64,000 bases of DNA from Macrolepiota albuminosa (GCA_027475525.1 JAMWFC010000100.1:434001-498000); one strand, 5' to 3'; shown: positions 33,641 to 46,682, counted from the first letter of the stretch. Notes: a model not told the origin generated them from the sequence alone. Program-made: numbers and translations.

Positions 33641-34736
33641 TGGGATCAAATTGCTGGTGGCCAGTTAATGAGTTTCAATGCTTATTGAGATGCAGTACAT
33701 TGGGAGAAGGTGAGTTTTCAATTTGTGAGTTGTCTGAGGTGATTTGAGGTGATTTTTGCAGGTTCTGAACACATTTTTCCATTGCTAATGACCTTGCCTT
33801 AAGATGTGGAGGTGCTTTTGGTGACTTCTCTTGACAACATTGGTAAGAGTATTGAGAATGGGTTCTGGTCATGGTTTTGAAGAATTGGGTAACTTTGAAG
33901 CCTGGTGGCTATCCAGATTGATAGGTAGGCTCCACTCTCCCTCAATCTGGACTTTATCCAGATTGCGAGCTGCTTTTTTATCAAAACAAACATCTCTTTC
34001 AATTGTGATCTGCACACCAGTAAATAACACTGTTTTCATGTTATCTATGCATGCATATACTGTACTTTGACAAAGAGCAATAACTCATATTCTGAACTCA
34101 TCACATTTTGCCAACATCCATTAGTACACCATGATTCTGACTCAGTTGACTCTGTTTTTGATCTATCAATCCATATGGACTCCACAATGGTATATATGGC
34201 CCAGATATCACTGCTTGCCTTAAAGGCACCTGAAATTTGGAGTCTTATTCTTTCATAGATGGCATATAGCTGAAAGCCCTAGTTTGACTGTATCCAGGAG
34301 ACAATGCTTTCAGCCAAAACAATGTGATAATGATGATGATGAATTTTGTTTTTACTGCCAGCAAGCTGCTATGCAGGGCTAAGAGGCAGGAGTAGAGTCT
34401 GTATTGTACTCTACTCCAGATATATAAGTGGAAATCTATTTGTCTGTTGCTTTTCAACATAACATTGTGCAGTAGAACTCTCTTTGCATAGTTTTTAGTG
34501 GTCTGTGTAATGAGCTTGGTTACGTTGCAGATTGCTTCAGGTAGGGCATGTGAGTATAGAGGTATGAGGTTAGGGTGGGGTCTTGATCTGTGTTGGCTTA
34601 CAGACCTGTTTCAGTTCTTCTGCTCTACCTGTGTGTCCATGTACATGAGATGTCTTGGCCTCCCATGGTGTGTATTCCTAGCTGCACTGTCCTTTGTTCC
34701 ATTGTCTTACTCTGTCTTCTTCCTTCCTCTGCTTCT
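33641..34736. other. No recognised gene; may include the LINE 3' untranslated region
   Basis: AT-rich sequence with no conserved frame. The part next to 34,737 would be the 3' tail of the minus-strand LINE. I could not find a clear poly-A (poly-T here) end or a target duplication. Confidence 0.35.
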
Positions 34737-37700
34737 TCACTCCCTCTTGTCTATTTTGTCCTCCACCAGGCCCCCTATCTCTTCCCTGTCCCTTTTTATC
34801 CTCCTCCTGTTCTCTTTATTGTCTATTGTTGGCATTGTCTTCTGTATGTTCTTTGTACCTGTTTTTGTAAACACTCCTGACTTTTCTAGAAATTTCACCA
34901 TGGTCTTGATTCTTTTCTTGGTGCCTAGTAGTGTTTCCAACTCCAGCTATTCATCCGCTTTGTGCAGTATATGTTGATATTCTTTGTATCTCAGGCATAC
35001 TTGAATGATGTATTTTGTTGTCTGATATTGCTTTCTGCAGGGACATCCTATGGGCTTGTTAGCTACCAACTTTGTGTAGTACTCACCAATAAATGCATGT
35101 TTTGTCCAACACTGCATAAGCCTCTCAAATACTTCTCTTGAGGTATGAATCACATGTTCCCTTGATTTTCATCTTGGATGCAGTCTGTTTGCTATGGCAA
35201 ATCCCTCCATGGTTGATGTTTTTTGCCATTCATTCTTTCACTTTTTCAGGGCTGCTTCCTTTGTCTTTCTCTTTGTATTTGTTAGTGTGACGAGGTCCTG
35301 TGTCCACATCTTTGTCCCCATTTTTGCTTCCTCATCTGTATACTTGTTTTCCTCCATGTCCTTGTGCTCTGGGCACCATTTTATATTCACCATTCACTCT
35401 TCATTTTCTCCTAGAAACTTGTCAATTAGGTATGTGATTCTGACCATTTGTTTCTGACCTAGCACTGGCTTTGGTTTGTATGCTAACTCCATCGCCACTG
35501 TATTGTCAGCAAAAATGTGTATGTATTTTACCTGTATGTTTCTTCTTGCATAATTTGTGGCTACTTTTGTTGCCTGAGTCAGTCCTACCAGCTCAGCATC
35601 ATATACTTCTGCTTTCTGGTCTATACCACCTCTGTCTCAGAATATTTTCTGTCCTTGAAAGTACCCAATTAACTCCTATTCTACATTCCTGGTCTTTTTG
35701 TCTGTTTTTTCCTCTTTTATAGATCCATCTGAGTACACCAGGACCTTATTCCTGTCGTACTTCATCTCTTCTATCCTTTTTTTGTGTTTTTTTTTTTGCT
35801 TCCTCCAATTTGGTGCACCCTTTAGGCACTCTAATTATTTTCAGTTGTTCATCATAGTCCTTCACCATCCTCTGCCATGGAGATGAGATGAAAGGGTCAA
35901 TGTTCTCACCTCCCATCAGTCTGTATCTTTTCCTTGACACTCTTTTGAGTTGTGTCATTTTTGTCAGTTTTTTGCTTCTTGTCACTTTTCTAGATAGGAG
36001 TGGTGGTGGGATTGTGGCTGGCCTGCCTTGTCTCCACTCCTCCAATAGTCATTCTATGATAGGATTAGTCTCACTCAATCTATGAAGTCTGTTTGCATAT
36101 CCTCCAACTATGATGTCCAGCATAACCTTGACTGGTGGTACCAACATGTCAACTTCTGGTGCCTTGACTGGTGTTATATGGAATGTGCCTGCCATGTGCA
36201 TCAGTAAGTTGTTCTGTACTTTCACTAGTTTGTCAGTATGTATCCTTTACCTGTCCACCAGACTGGGCTTGCATATGTTATAATCAGGGCTATGCATGCT
36301 CTGTACATCATCCAAAGTTGGGATTGGCCTAAGCCACAAATTGTGTTTGCCAATATTCTTGCTCCTGCCACCGCACTCTTTGCTTGTTGCATGACTTTCT
36401 GTACATGCTGGTTAAATATCAGCTTTTTGTCAATATATAGGCCTAAAATGTGTATTGTTTCCTTTGCTTTCATCATTGTCTCCATTCCATTTGACATGGG
36501 TAGTCTGACCATTGAGAAGTATCCTCTGTCTTGTCTCTATGAGTGGTGCATGAGTTCTGTTTTCTCCAGCGCTGTCGAGAGCCCAACTCTGATTAGCCAT
36601 TCATGAATAAAGATGAACTCCCTTCTCAGTATTTCTATGTTGATATCCAGTGAGTTAGATGAAACTTTGAGCATGCTATCATTGATGTACATCAAGAGAG
36701 TCATTTTTGTTGCACTTCTATTTTGACATTGTGGATTTCTTCCACCATTCATTCCATTCTGTCTTGCTTCCATTAGTTTAATGATCTTGCTGCCATATAT
36801 AATTGACAGTATAGGCAATATTGGTGACCCTTGTGGAATGCTGTTCTTGACTTGCTTCATCTCTCCTCTCACTCCATCAAGGCACACTGCTGCCTGCCTA
36901 TCACTAAGGAATGAGGTGACCCATCTCACTAGTGATAGCAGTATTCTCTTGCAATGGAGTTTCCTCAGGAGTCAGGCATGGTTCATATTGTCAAAGAAGC
37001 CTGAAATGTCAAATGTCAGTACTGATGTCACTTTACCATGGTTCCTTGCTGCTTGAATGTCTTCAATGTGCGTTAACAATGCATCATTTATAGAGCTGCT
37101 TGGATGCCCTCCAAACTGTGTTGGTGGCACCAAGTCTTCTCTCCCCACAAGAAAGCCTATTCTTCTTGCTACCAACCCTTTCAGTACTTTTCCTAGACAT
37201 TCTAGCAACTAGATCAGTCTGTAAGCTTTCAGTTTAGAGTAGTCTGGTTTGCCAGATTTCCTTAGCGCTACTGCAATAGCTTGTCTCCAGGGCTTTGGGT
37301 GGTGCCCTGTCTCAATGCAGTAATGCATAAGAGCAAAGATGGTATCACTCTCCACTTTCCATGCCCACTGCACTGTGTTAAATGGCTGTTGGCTTACTCC
37401 TGGAGCTTTTTTTGTGCTATGTTGATAGATTACTTTCCTGACTTCTTTCTGTGTTACCTTGACATGTGCATAGTCACATTCCTGAGCTCTTGACAGATCT
37501 GGTTCCTCATTATTCTCCAGTTCTGATAGTGGCTTGAACAATGCATCACACAGTGCATTGCACTTGTCTCCATGTTCAATTGCCATTTCACTGTCCTGTT
37601 TCTTTATCACTGGTGACAGGTAATTTCTGGTGCTCTTCAACCACCCTTGTAGTTTCCACATATTTTCTGGAGTGGCCTCCTCCAGTGTCTCATTTACCCA

Positions 37701-38885
37701 TTTGTTCTTCTTGTATTTGTATAACTTTCTGAAGTAGTTAGTCACTTTTCTGATCTCCTTGTTTATACCTTTGTCTTGCTTGTACCATCAGACTGTGTAA
37801 GCCCTTTGTTCCTCATGGAGTTGCATCCTCCTCTTGTTTGCTTCTCCCAGGTCCTTTGTCCACCATGGTCTGGCCTTGTCCAAAGGTTTTTTCTCCTTCA
37901 CAGTCTCTTTTGTTGCAGTTTTCATTGCCTCAGTGATTAGCTTGACATCCTCATCCAGCTCTTCTGGGGAATGTTCAGTATTAAACTTTTGTAGAGAGGC
38001 CCACCTTTCTGCATTCTTTTCCATCTCTATACTGAAGATCTCCTGCCACTCCTCTGGCTTTGTCTCCTTGAAGTTGTATCTTGTGCCTGTTATGTTCTGT
38101 ACTTCTGCAGTGCCATAGTCTATTACCTATTTCAGGGCAAAATGATCCAAGCTGCATGCCAATGTTGGATCTATTGCCCATTCTTTTCTGGCATCTAGTG
38201 CCATGGCCTTTGTGTTTGCCCATGTGAGGTCTATCACTGACATCACTCCTCATCTGCAATGTTCATGGTATGTACATGCTCCTTTTTTATTCATTAGTGA
38301 GTAGTCATGTTCTTGCATCCAGTCTACAAGTTCTTGTGTCCTTTCTGTTGGCATGGTATTATCCTTGCTCCACATGGGGTGGTGCTGGTTCCAGTCACTG
38401 TTCAGAATGACTGGTCTTCCTGTTGAAAGGTTGATTGTCCTGAGTCTGACTGATGCATCGCTTTCATGTACTTGCCAATCCTGTTTCTTGGTTGGTTGTA
38501 CATATTGACTATTGTTACTGTAGAGTAATTAGCTTGGGTTATATCAAGTATTTGAATATCCAAATCTTCAGTGAGGTCTGACTTCAATGTTACTTCAAAG
38601 TCTTGTCTCCTCTTTGCATAAGCCATTACTCTTGGTCTTTTGTTTGTTGGTATCTTTGCAACTGCCAGTATTGGAATCTATGCCCTTTGTGCTGCTGGCC
38701 CCCTCTGCCTACCTCCTATCTCTCCCCACCATGGTTCTGTAACCAGTATGATGTTGAAGTTATCTATAAACATATTCAGCATTGTGTGACAAACCATATT
38801 GCTACGGTTTGTATTTAGTTGCACAATTTGAATTGGTTTGGTTTTCATCTTGTAGATTGGACATTATCAGGTGTCTGACTCCTCT
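34737..38885 (-). pseudogene. LINE ORF2 (endonuclease, reverse transcriptase, RNase H)
   Basis: Endonuclease: VTEPWWGEIGG near 38,740-38,710, NSDWNQHHPMWS near 38,400-38,365. RT: KKAPGVS near 37,410, KPDYSKLKAYRLI near 37,245-37,210, FDISGFFDNMNHA near 37,010-36,975, NSIPQGSPILPILSIIY near 36,850-36,800, and the catalytic box as YIND (normally YxDD) near 36,690, so D to N has removed a metal ligand. RNase H: VYSDGSIKE near 35,740-35,710, YDAELVGLTQA near 35,610-35,580, IFADNTVAM near 35,515. A CPC...QTTKYIIQVC motif near 35,050-35,000 is the usual C-terminal one. Stops such as those at 37,796, 37,208 and 36,974 show it is dead. Confidence 0.8.
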
Positions 38886-40261
38886 TGCACTCTATTTCTT
38901 CCACATCCATCTCCTCTCATCTCTCCAGTTCTTGGTTATTGAGAATGTTCTCAAGGGCCATGCTTCTATTTGTGTCCTTCCTATCTGTGGGCCTGTTGTT
39001 GCCAGAGTTGGGTTTTGGCTTTACCGTATTTTTGTCTATCTTTTTACCTTGTGCTGTCATGTGGTTACTGTCCTTTTCACCAGTCTTTCCTGTCCCTCCA
39101 CTGGCTTCTGTTCCAGTTATCTTTTTTTTGATGGTCTTTTTCTTCTTGAAAGTGCCACCTCCTACATCTGCATGATCTTTCTCCCTTGCTATCATTTGAT
39201 GTCTCCTCCTCTTGGGGCAGTTTCTCTCAGTTGCTATATAGTCACCTCCACAGTTGATGCACCTTCTGTCCCTCTTCTTCTTCTGCCTATCATTTCCATC
39301 CTTGTCCCCTTTCTTATTTGACATCTGTTGATCTTCTATCTTGTTGTGGTCTCTTTCACTGTGCTCTCCTGCACACACACAGCACCTTGTTGCATTCCTG
39401 CATTAAGACACATGGTGCCCAATTTGCCAGCATCTGCTGCACTGGAGTACTGGTGGTCTATCTGCATGATATACAACCTCGCAAAAGTTTGTGAACATCA
39501 CAACATATTTTGTTGCCATCAGTGCCTGTGCATCTTCTTCCTTTGCAAATTTGAGTACAATTGATGAATGTTCCTTTTCTTGTAGATCTGTTTCCACTCT
39601 CATCCATCTGGGATTGCTTATCAGTGTAACACAAAACATGATTGGATTGAACCTTTCAATTTCCTCTCTTAGGTCTTCTGGTGTGTTTATGCCTCCCTGG
39701 CCATCTCTTCCAGTCCATACCCTATTGATTCTGACCTTGAACCTTCTGTCATCTGTAAGCATGTCTATAGAGTTGATCGATATACCAAGTATGTCAATGA
39801 ACTCTCTGGCATGTTGTCTCAGCTCCTCTCCCTTCTGGTCTTCTTGTATTATTATTATTAAGTTCTGGTTGTGGTTGTATTGTGCCAATGCCACATGCAG
39901 ATGTTTGGCATTTTCCAATTGAGTGAGTTGGTAATTTATCAGGATGACCAGCCTACATGGGTTCAGGAGGTTTGAATCAATTTTCTTGCCTCTTGGCATG
40001 ATAATGAGGCATGCTGGATGATACTGATCCCTTGGAGACCTAGGTGTGTACTGCTGGTGCTGGAATTGAGACTTGGTTTCTGTCTGGTTGACCTTTGTAG
40101 ATCAGTATGTTGGGCTCATAGCCATAACTGTCTTTGTAGTCTGTGCTGTCATGGGTTGGGTCTGGTTATTATCCTTCTTTTGTTCTGCATCTTAGTGTGT
40201 TACCAGGTTGCCTACTGCCTTGGCCAGGTCATTTACCATGGCTCTCAGTTCTGCTGTTTCC

Positions 40262-40415
40262 TGTAACACACGCAAGGTATCAGCTTTGTTGCTTTCCATG
40301 TATTTCTCACCTGCATCTACAATCTCTGAGATACACTCTGTAACACACGCAAGGTATCAGCTTTGTTGCTTTCCATGTATTTCTCACCTGCATCTACAAT
40401 CTCTGAGATACACTG
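40262..40415. repeat. Exact 77-bp duplication next to the Tc1-like element
   Basis: The block starting tgtaacacacgcaagg recurs at 40,339 and breaks the LINE ORF1 frame. Confidence 0.9.
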
Positions 40416-42025
40416 GCTCAAAAAACTGCCCCAATGTTTGGCCTTTTTGGAAGGATTCACATGGTGTGCAACAATTATATAAGCAAAAAATTGCAGAAAA
40501 TCACATGACATACAACTACATCTTGGCTTTATAATGACGTATAAATCATGTGATTTGGACAAGAACTTGCTGATTAATAAATCAAACACAATATTTGATT
40601 ATTGGGGCAGTTTTTTGACTCACTTTAATTTTCATATTTTCTCAATACTTTTCAGCAGTAGAAGATGGAAACACTTTGTGAGAAGTATAAACAATGTCAT
40701 GTGACCTTGTTTGTACTAATTTGACATGTTCAACTTCAATTAATTACCTTCTTGACACTCTACCACTATCATGCAACCTGTTTCTGCTGCCAATCACTCT
40801 TTTGTTGCTTCTCTCCTCAATAAGGGGTATTCTCAGCATCAAATCCAAGCAAAAACTGGCCTGGGAAAGGGCACTGTGGGGAGGGTCAGCAAAGAGCTGG
40901 AGAGCAACAAACAGAATTATCCTGGAGGTCGTCCTTCCAAGCTTACAGCATGTGACAAACAGTCTATTATTTGTCAAATTACTACTGGGAAGCTGGATAA
41001 TGCTGTTCAAGCTACCCAGTTCAGTAATTCTGTTATCTCTAGTTCTGTCAATCTCCAGACAGTCAGAAGTGCATTGAAGGAGGTAGGCTTTTGCTCAGCA
41101 ACAAAGAAGAAAGTTCCTATGCTCAAGGCTGCTCATCATGCAAACCAGCTCAAATTTGCTCAGTATCATGAAAACTGGACAGTGGAGGATTGGAAGAGAG
41201 TTTTGTAGAGTGATGAGACAAAGATTAATTGTATTGGATCAGATTGGAAGGTATATGTGTGGAAAATTTCAGGAGAACCACTATCTGACCGCACCACTAC
41301 ACCAACTGTCAAGCATGGAGGAGGAAACAATTTAATAATATGGGGCTGCATGGGTTGGAATGGAGTAGGGAAGCTCATAGAAGTTCAGAGAAAGATGGCT
41401 GCTGTACAGCTTTGTGAGATTTTGGATGAGGGAGTGGTGGAAAGCTTTGAAAAGTTGGAAATGGAGGAGGAAGGACAATATTTTCAGCAGGACAATGACC
41501 CAAAACACACCTCCAAACAGGCAACAACCTGGTTTTCTGATAACAACATCATTGTGATATCCTGGCCTGCCCAATCTCCTGACCTCAATCCCATTGAACA
41601 TCTCTGCGTTTACATCAAGCACAAACTTTTGGAGTATGAGGTACCCCCTAAAGGAGTGCATGAGTTGTGGGAGAGAGTGGTTAAGGAGTGGAATGAAATA
41701 CTATCAGAGGTATGCCAAAGCCTCATAGAGAGCATGCCTAGAAGAATCAAGGAAGTTATAAAGGCAAATAGAGGCCATACCAAGTACTAGATATGAAAAT
41801 TAGAGTAAATTAGAGTGGGTCAAAAAACTGCCCCAATGATTGAATATTTTGTTTGATTTATTAATCAGCATTCTTGTCCAAATCACATGATTCATATGTC
41901 ATTATAAAGCCAAGATGTAGTTGTATGTCATGTGATTCTTTACAATTTTTTGCTTACATAATTGGTGCACACCATGTGAATCTTTCCAAAAAGGCCAAAT
42001 ATTGGAGCAGTTTTTTGAGCCAGTA
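40411..42025 (+). mobile_element. Tc1/mariner-family element with ~200-bp terminal inverted repeats
   Basis: Flanked by TA on both sides (40,409-40,410 and 42,026-42,027). The left end reads CACTGGCTCAAAAAACTGCC and the right end, in complement, TACTGGCTCAAAAAACTGC. Similarity between the ends reaches about 200 bp inward, interrupted by a few substitutions. The element is 1,615 bp and holds one transposase gene. It sits inside ORF1 of the LINE. Confidence 0.88.
40771..41790 (+). pseudogene. Tc1/mariner transposase, one premature stop
   Basis: About 340 codons. The N-terminal helix-turn-helix has FVASLLNKGYSQHQIQAKTG and GRVSKEL, then GRPSKL. The DDE domain has the first D in VL-stop-SDETKIN, the second D in YFQQDNDPKHTS, and the final acid in SPDLNPIEHLC, with Tc1-type spacing. 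The single stop TAG at 41,206-41,208 replaces the Trp usual in VLWSDE, a one-base change from TGG. The rest of the frame is open, which suggests recent death compared with the LINE around it. Confidence 0.88.
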
Positions 42026-42261
42026 TAAGCTTTCTCAATGCTTTGTATGCAGCCTCTAATGCATGTGGTCTCCAGACATGGTGATCTGAAAAATGCTTCA
42101 GCTCTCTGCAGAAGTTATCTAGTTGGTTTACAACTATTGCCTCTGCTTCTGCTATTGCCATCAGTTTCTCCATCTCTGTGTCCATCTGAATGTCTATTGC
42201 CATTTTAGCATGCTTGCTTTGTCTTGTGGGCATCCTTGGTTCTTGTTCAACTTGTTGTCCA

Positions 42262-42502
42262 TGTTAGAACCTTAGTCCAAGCAACCTGATGAGAATACAA
42301 GTAAGTTCCTCAGTCATGTATAAAAGACTGAGGGGTTTGTGCATGGTACCATGGTATATATAGCTATTCAGTAAGGGTCAATGTACTTTTCAGACAATGG
42401 ATATTGGTGTGGTGGCCAGTGGCTGCAAGTGCACAAAGGCTTGGTGGCTGGTGGCCACGAGTGCACAAAGCAAGGTCGAGGTGTCCCTTCAGGACTCCAA
42501 CA
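42262..42502 (-). mobile_element. 3' LTR of a Copia element
   Basis: On the plus strand it runs from TGTTAGAACC to GGACTCCAACA, 241 bp. It lies directly downstream (minus strand) of the Copia RNase H. Its outer ~50 bp recur at 61,756-61,806, next to the Copia gag, as the remnant of the 5' LTR. Confidence 0.8.
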
Positions 42503-42900
42503 CTCCTCCTCACATGGATCATGGGTGCTGTTGTAGGCCTAAGAGGGCTTGAAGTCAAAGGAAGAGCGGGCCAGATAGGGCCTTAGTAAATAGGTTGGCG
42601 ACATTATGCTTAGTGTTAATGTAGCAGATGCATATTTCTTTGGATTGGACATGCTTGCATAGAAAGTGGTACTTGATATCAACGTGCTTAACAATTGTTG
42701 ACATATTGAGTTAGCTGTTGTACTGCATATGCAATATCAGGGCAAGTAGATATTGCTACATACAGCAGGCATTCAACTAGTAAACAATAGGGTGTCCTTT
42801 GCAAGGTGAGCTGTTGGTCATGCAATAGGGATGATGTATCGACCTGCTGTAGCTTTTGACCAGGATCTATGGGCAGTGATAGTAGTGTGGCATCCTTCTG
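42503..42900 (-). pseudogene. Copia pol, C-terminal RT and RNase H part
   Basis: On the minus strand: LSLPIDPGQKL, YCLLVECLLYVAISTCPDIAYAV and QQLTQYVNN are the C-terminal part of the Copia RT; further on HVDIKYHFLCKHV and NVANLFTKALSGP are the end of Copia RNase H. The upstream part of the same gene lies at 54,897-55,142, beyond the Gypsy element inserted at 42,901. Stops between blocks show decay. Confidence 0.85.
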
Positions 42901-43073
42901 TGTAACGGAGTTACCCGTGTCACTAGCGTCAACGACGCTATACTTGTTTAATATAGTATTACATAAGACAACATCTTGTTTTCGCACTAAGTACTAGTCA
43001 AATCCGATATTGCGGTCTGATTTAGCACTGTGTGAAATACACAGATAGTTCTAACTTGTAACCCAAGGTTACA
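42901..43073 (+). mobile_element. 5' LTR of complete family-A Gypsy element 1
   Basis: It runs from TGTAACGGAGTTACCC to AACCCAAGGTTACA, 173 bp. It differs from the 3' LTR (54,724-54,896) at five positions, all C/T or G/A at CpG in one of the two copies. Preceded by TTCTG (42,896-42,900). It is followed by a T-run; no TGG-type primer-binding site is evident. Confidence 0.93.
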
Positions 43074-43184
43074 TTTTTTTAAATCTTTTGCTATCGGCTT
43101 CAGACTCTAGGCTTGTTACCGACTAGGCAACTATCATCAAAACCTCTCGATTCTCTGTTGGCATCATGTCGAAAACGTGTTTCC

Positions 43185-46100
43185 ATGACTGGTTCTCTTG
43201 ATCTGGACCCCCCTTTCCCAGCTGTAGACACAGATGAACAACCGGTGTCTCAAGTGGGGAAGACGCAATCCGCGTCTGCATATCAACCCCCGCCAAAGCA
43301 GGACGAGAAGATACCTCGCGATGTCAGCGTGAGCTTTGGAATGCCTGGTGGGCTATCCGTATCACGGATGATGTCCATTGTACGACCTGGTGGTAAACCA
43401 GGAGAGAGATCCGCGGTTTCAGGAGTGTCGCTGCCAGCGAGCCAAATGCCTTCATTGATGTACCCGGTATTGCCCAAGAGCTCGTCAGCTCATTCTGAGG
43501 GTCAACCGGATATTACCCAGTACTCGGAATTGGTACAAGGCAGCGCGTTTGCGCATAGTACTCCCTTCCGGACTGCGCCTACTGAGCGGCATTTGGAATA
43601 TGTGGCCGATGCTGCCACTGAACCGGGACCGTCGTTGATGACGACACAAGGACAGGCACAAGGACCAGCAATAGTGGTCAGTAGAGAAGACGACGAGGTC
43701 GTAAGGCTGGAAAAGGCGTCAACAGCGCCTGGAATTCCAGAGTTGCACAGAAGAGCCGGCAAACGGCCGCAGGTGAGGCATGACGGCCTCAGGAGGGTTA
43801 TGGACTTAGAGTCTGAGCTGGAATCCTCAGATGATGAGGAAAGCAAAAGGTCGCATTCGACCTTGTCTATCCAGCTACAGCTGGTGTTGGACCGATATCC
43901 ATCGGTCACAAAGGAATCGACGCGAAAGCGTCTGCAGCTTTATGTAGTAAAGCACTTACAATTGCTGGCTGCTAGGAGCCACGATGTACCTCGTGCAGAT
44001 TCAAATGAATATATCGAATTGTTTGTGCATATCTTCGAACTCGAAGTGGTAGAATACCTTAAGCACAAAGCAGCGCAAGGGTCAGCAGTCTCAACAGCTA
44101 CTCCAGCCGATTCAGTAGAATGCGAGATGAGTGTGCGCCGACGAGCGCCATTAATCGCGGACACGATGGAATTGCTCAATGCGCCTCGTCAGGCTAATGA
44201 GTCTCAGCAAGACTACGTTTGGCGTCAGAACACCACAAACCGTCAACGCATTGTTAGCGGAGTGCCTCAGCAGGCATTGTCTGAGGTAGAGACTGTGACA
44301 ACGACTCCGGCAGAGCCAGAGGCACTGCTTGCAGTACAGGAGGTTAAAACACCTTGTAAGCAAGTCACAATCAAGGAAGAGGTGGACGAAGTCCACATTC
44401 TTGAAGAGCGGACACGACCACGACGCGTAGTAAGATGCGTCCACCTAGTGGACAACTGGAATGAATGCGTCAATTACCAGAGAATACGCAACCAGGACTT
44501 GCGTGATCATGGTGAGTCGTTAATTGACGACCAGGGGGTAGCCTTTGAAGGGCGTGAGGGTGTAACGCCTGTTGATGATATGCGGCGACAATTTGCAGCT
44601 CAAACAGCTGAACCAGACAGAGGTTCGGGTGGTAGTGACAATAGTAGTCACTACAAACAGAGGGAGCCAAGTTGTCGCAATAACAACGGTGGAGAGCGTG
44701 ATCGCAGAAATAACGATCGAGATGATGATAATTGTCATGATAATGGCAGGCAGGCTGGTGGAATACCAGCAGAACAACAAGTGAGGCAAGCGCCCACTCC
44801 CCGGCCGGAAAGAGCGGCCAATGAGCACCTATTTCACAGTCCTCAGGCATTTTCGATGCCCGCACCTCATGAATTGCGTGAAACTACGCCGGGAATGAAC
44901 GAAGCGGTCAGGATCCATATGGATCATATGCATGACCGTCTCACTCGACTGGTGGATGACTCCCTTGGAGTCAGATTTAAGTTTCCTGCTGGGGTAAGTC
45001 CCCGTAAATCCGATGGTAAGCACATATGTGCGTATGCCGGAGGACATAGGTTCTCCCAACTGGAGTACTGGGCCATGGACGTGTGTTACCACCTTGCAGC
45101 ATGCTGCTATGGTGGAGACGACATGGACCAGGAAAGGATATTTGTGCTACACGAATTTATGGAGGGAGAGGCTCGGAATTGGTTCTGTCGCCATGTTCTC
45201 CACATTAATCGCGACAAATCGCACTGGACATTTAAAGAGGTCCTGATAGGACTGTATAATCGGTTCGTTAACGCTGCTACGATGCAGGAAGCTCGCGATG
45301 CCTTTAGAAAGGCAGTGTATGACGCTAAGACTGGCGTCCAGACCTTTTATGATGACCTGGTGGGTCATGCACAGAATATGGCCATCTATCCAGACAAATA
45401 CACTATTTGCAAGACATTCCTGGACGGAATACCAGCAGACATGAGACGAGCGTTGATACGCGACGACAATCTGTCTCCGGAGGTCAATACTGTGACCGAG
45501 TTCTTGGCGTATGCCATCCATTATGAGCAGTCGACACGGACTGCGAACCATTATGAGCAGCGGAGCTCCCGCCGAGGAACTGTGAACCGTCAGGCAGTGA
45601 AGGTGGGAACCTTCCTGGCCAAGCGGACAGAGATGGAGAATAATTGCAACCCGCGATTCGTTGTTCGCAGGACAATCCCTGGAGGCCAATGGCCTTGATC
45701 GAAACCTGCTGGACAATTGCCAGCGAAGGACAGTCGACCCTTTTTGGGTCAGAATCAAGTAGCACCAAGAGGAGTGGTGGCGCCTGCAGCGCGTATAGCG
45801 GGCAAAACCGCTGGAGTTCCAGGAGTGGGCCAGAGAAGGCCTGCTGGGGACCCCTCAGCGTGCTACAATTGTGGCAGGAGCAGGCATTTTGCTAAGGAGT
45901 GCCCCACCCCTCCTAAGGCACACATCCGAGCGGCCCATACGGCTGCGGCACCGAGCGATGTCGTCAGTGACAATGAGGACAATGAAATCGTCGATGAAAT
46001 CGAGGAGGAGCCACAAGTAGAGACTGACAGGTCAGAAGTGGATGACGCCGAGAGCGTCCAAATTGATGGCGACGAATACGTTGCAGTGGACGTCTACGAC

Positions 46101-46682
46101 AGCGACTATTATGCTCGTGATGACAAGGAAGAACACCTGTTTGCACTGACTGAGTGCCGTGGAGATCAGCGCATCCGAATGAGACACGTAACCCTGCAGA
46201 AAGCAACTAATAAGTTGCAGAGGCCACGCTATACTCCCGAGGAGAAGGAGTGTCTGGTCACATATGTTGATGTCAATGGACATCCGGCATGGACGTTGTG
46301 GGACTCTGGGAGTACCACCACGGGCATTACGCCCCAGTTTGCTCACGTCAACGCGATTCGCGTTCATGAACTGGAGGAGCCGCTGATGCTCCAGCTGGGG
46401 ACTGTAGGGAGTCGCGCCATGGTGCAGTTTGGCGCAGAAGTACGAATAAAGACGTCAGGGACGTCGACAAAGGAATATGTGGACATAGCAAATTTTGATC
46501 GCTACGATATGATCATCGGTACACTGTTCATGCGTAAGAACAAGGTGTCGCTGGATTTTGTGAACGACTTGGTCGTTGTGAATGGTTCGCCTGTGAAGGC
46601 GGAGAAAGTCATGTTAAACAACATAGATGGTCGTTTGAGGTGCTATCGCACAACTGAAAAGCGGTGTGATAAATGCAACTGA
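43185..46682 (+). pseudogene. Gag-protease of element 1
   Basis: First ATG in frame is 43,185 (MTGSLDLDPP). About 1,165 codons: a long polar N-terminus; a DUF-like middle with LQLLAARSHDVPRAD; the capsid region (YWAMDVCYHLAACCYGGDD, NWFCRHVLHINRD, MAIYPDKYTICKTFLDGIP); a zinc knuckle CYNCGRSRHFAKEC; an acidic stretch; and a retropepsin (LWDSGSTTTGITPQFAH, NFDRYDMIIGTLFM). A single internal TGA at 45,696-45,698 interrupts it between capsid and zinc knuckle; the context fits a former CGA. The terminal TGA (46,680-46,682) is followed by CTA and an open pol frame. Gag packages the RNA and the protease cleaves the polyproteins. Confidence 0.88.

Larger units (their letters stand above)
34737..42233 (-). 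mobile_element. Degenerate LINE (non-LTR retrotransposon) with RNase H
   Basis: Read on the minus strand: ORF1 (42,233-38,917, split by a Tc1-like element) with zinc knuckles, then ORF2 with an AP-type endonuclease, RT, RNase H and a terminal cysteine motif. This is the layout of the I/Tad1-like LINEs known from fungi. Many in-frame stops; CpG-poor. One 77-bp duplication lies in ORF1 (40,262/40,339). Confidence 0.8.
38917..42233 (-). pseudogene. LINE ORF1 (nucleic-acid-binding, zinc knuckles), split
   Basis: The N-terminus MPTRQSKHAKMAI starts at 42,233 and continues to 42,028. After the Tc1-like element it resumes at 40,408 with CISEIVDAGEKYMESNKAD. Zinc knuckles follow: CSRCWQIGHHVS with its last cysteine just beyond (near 39,420) and CINCGGDYIATERNCP near 39,250. 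A Lys/Glu-rich tail ends at 38,917. ORF1 proteins bind the LINE RNA. Internal stops at about 40,195 and 39,960 and the 77-bp duplication break it. Confidence 0.7.
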
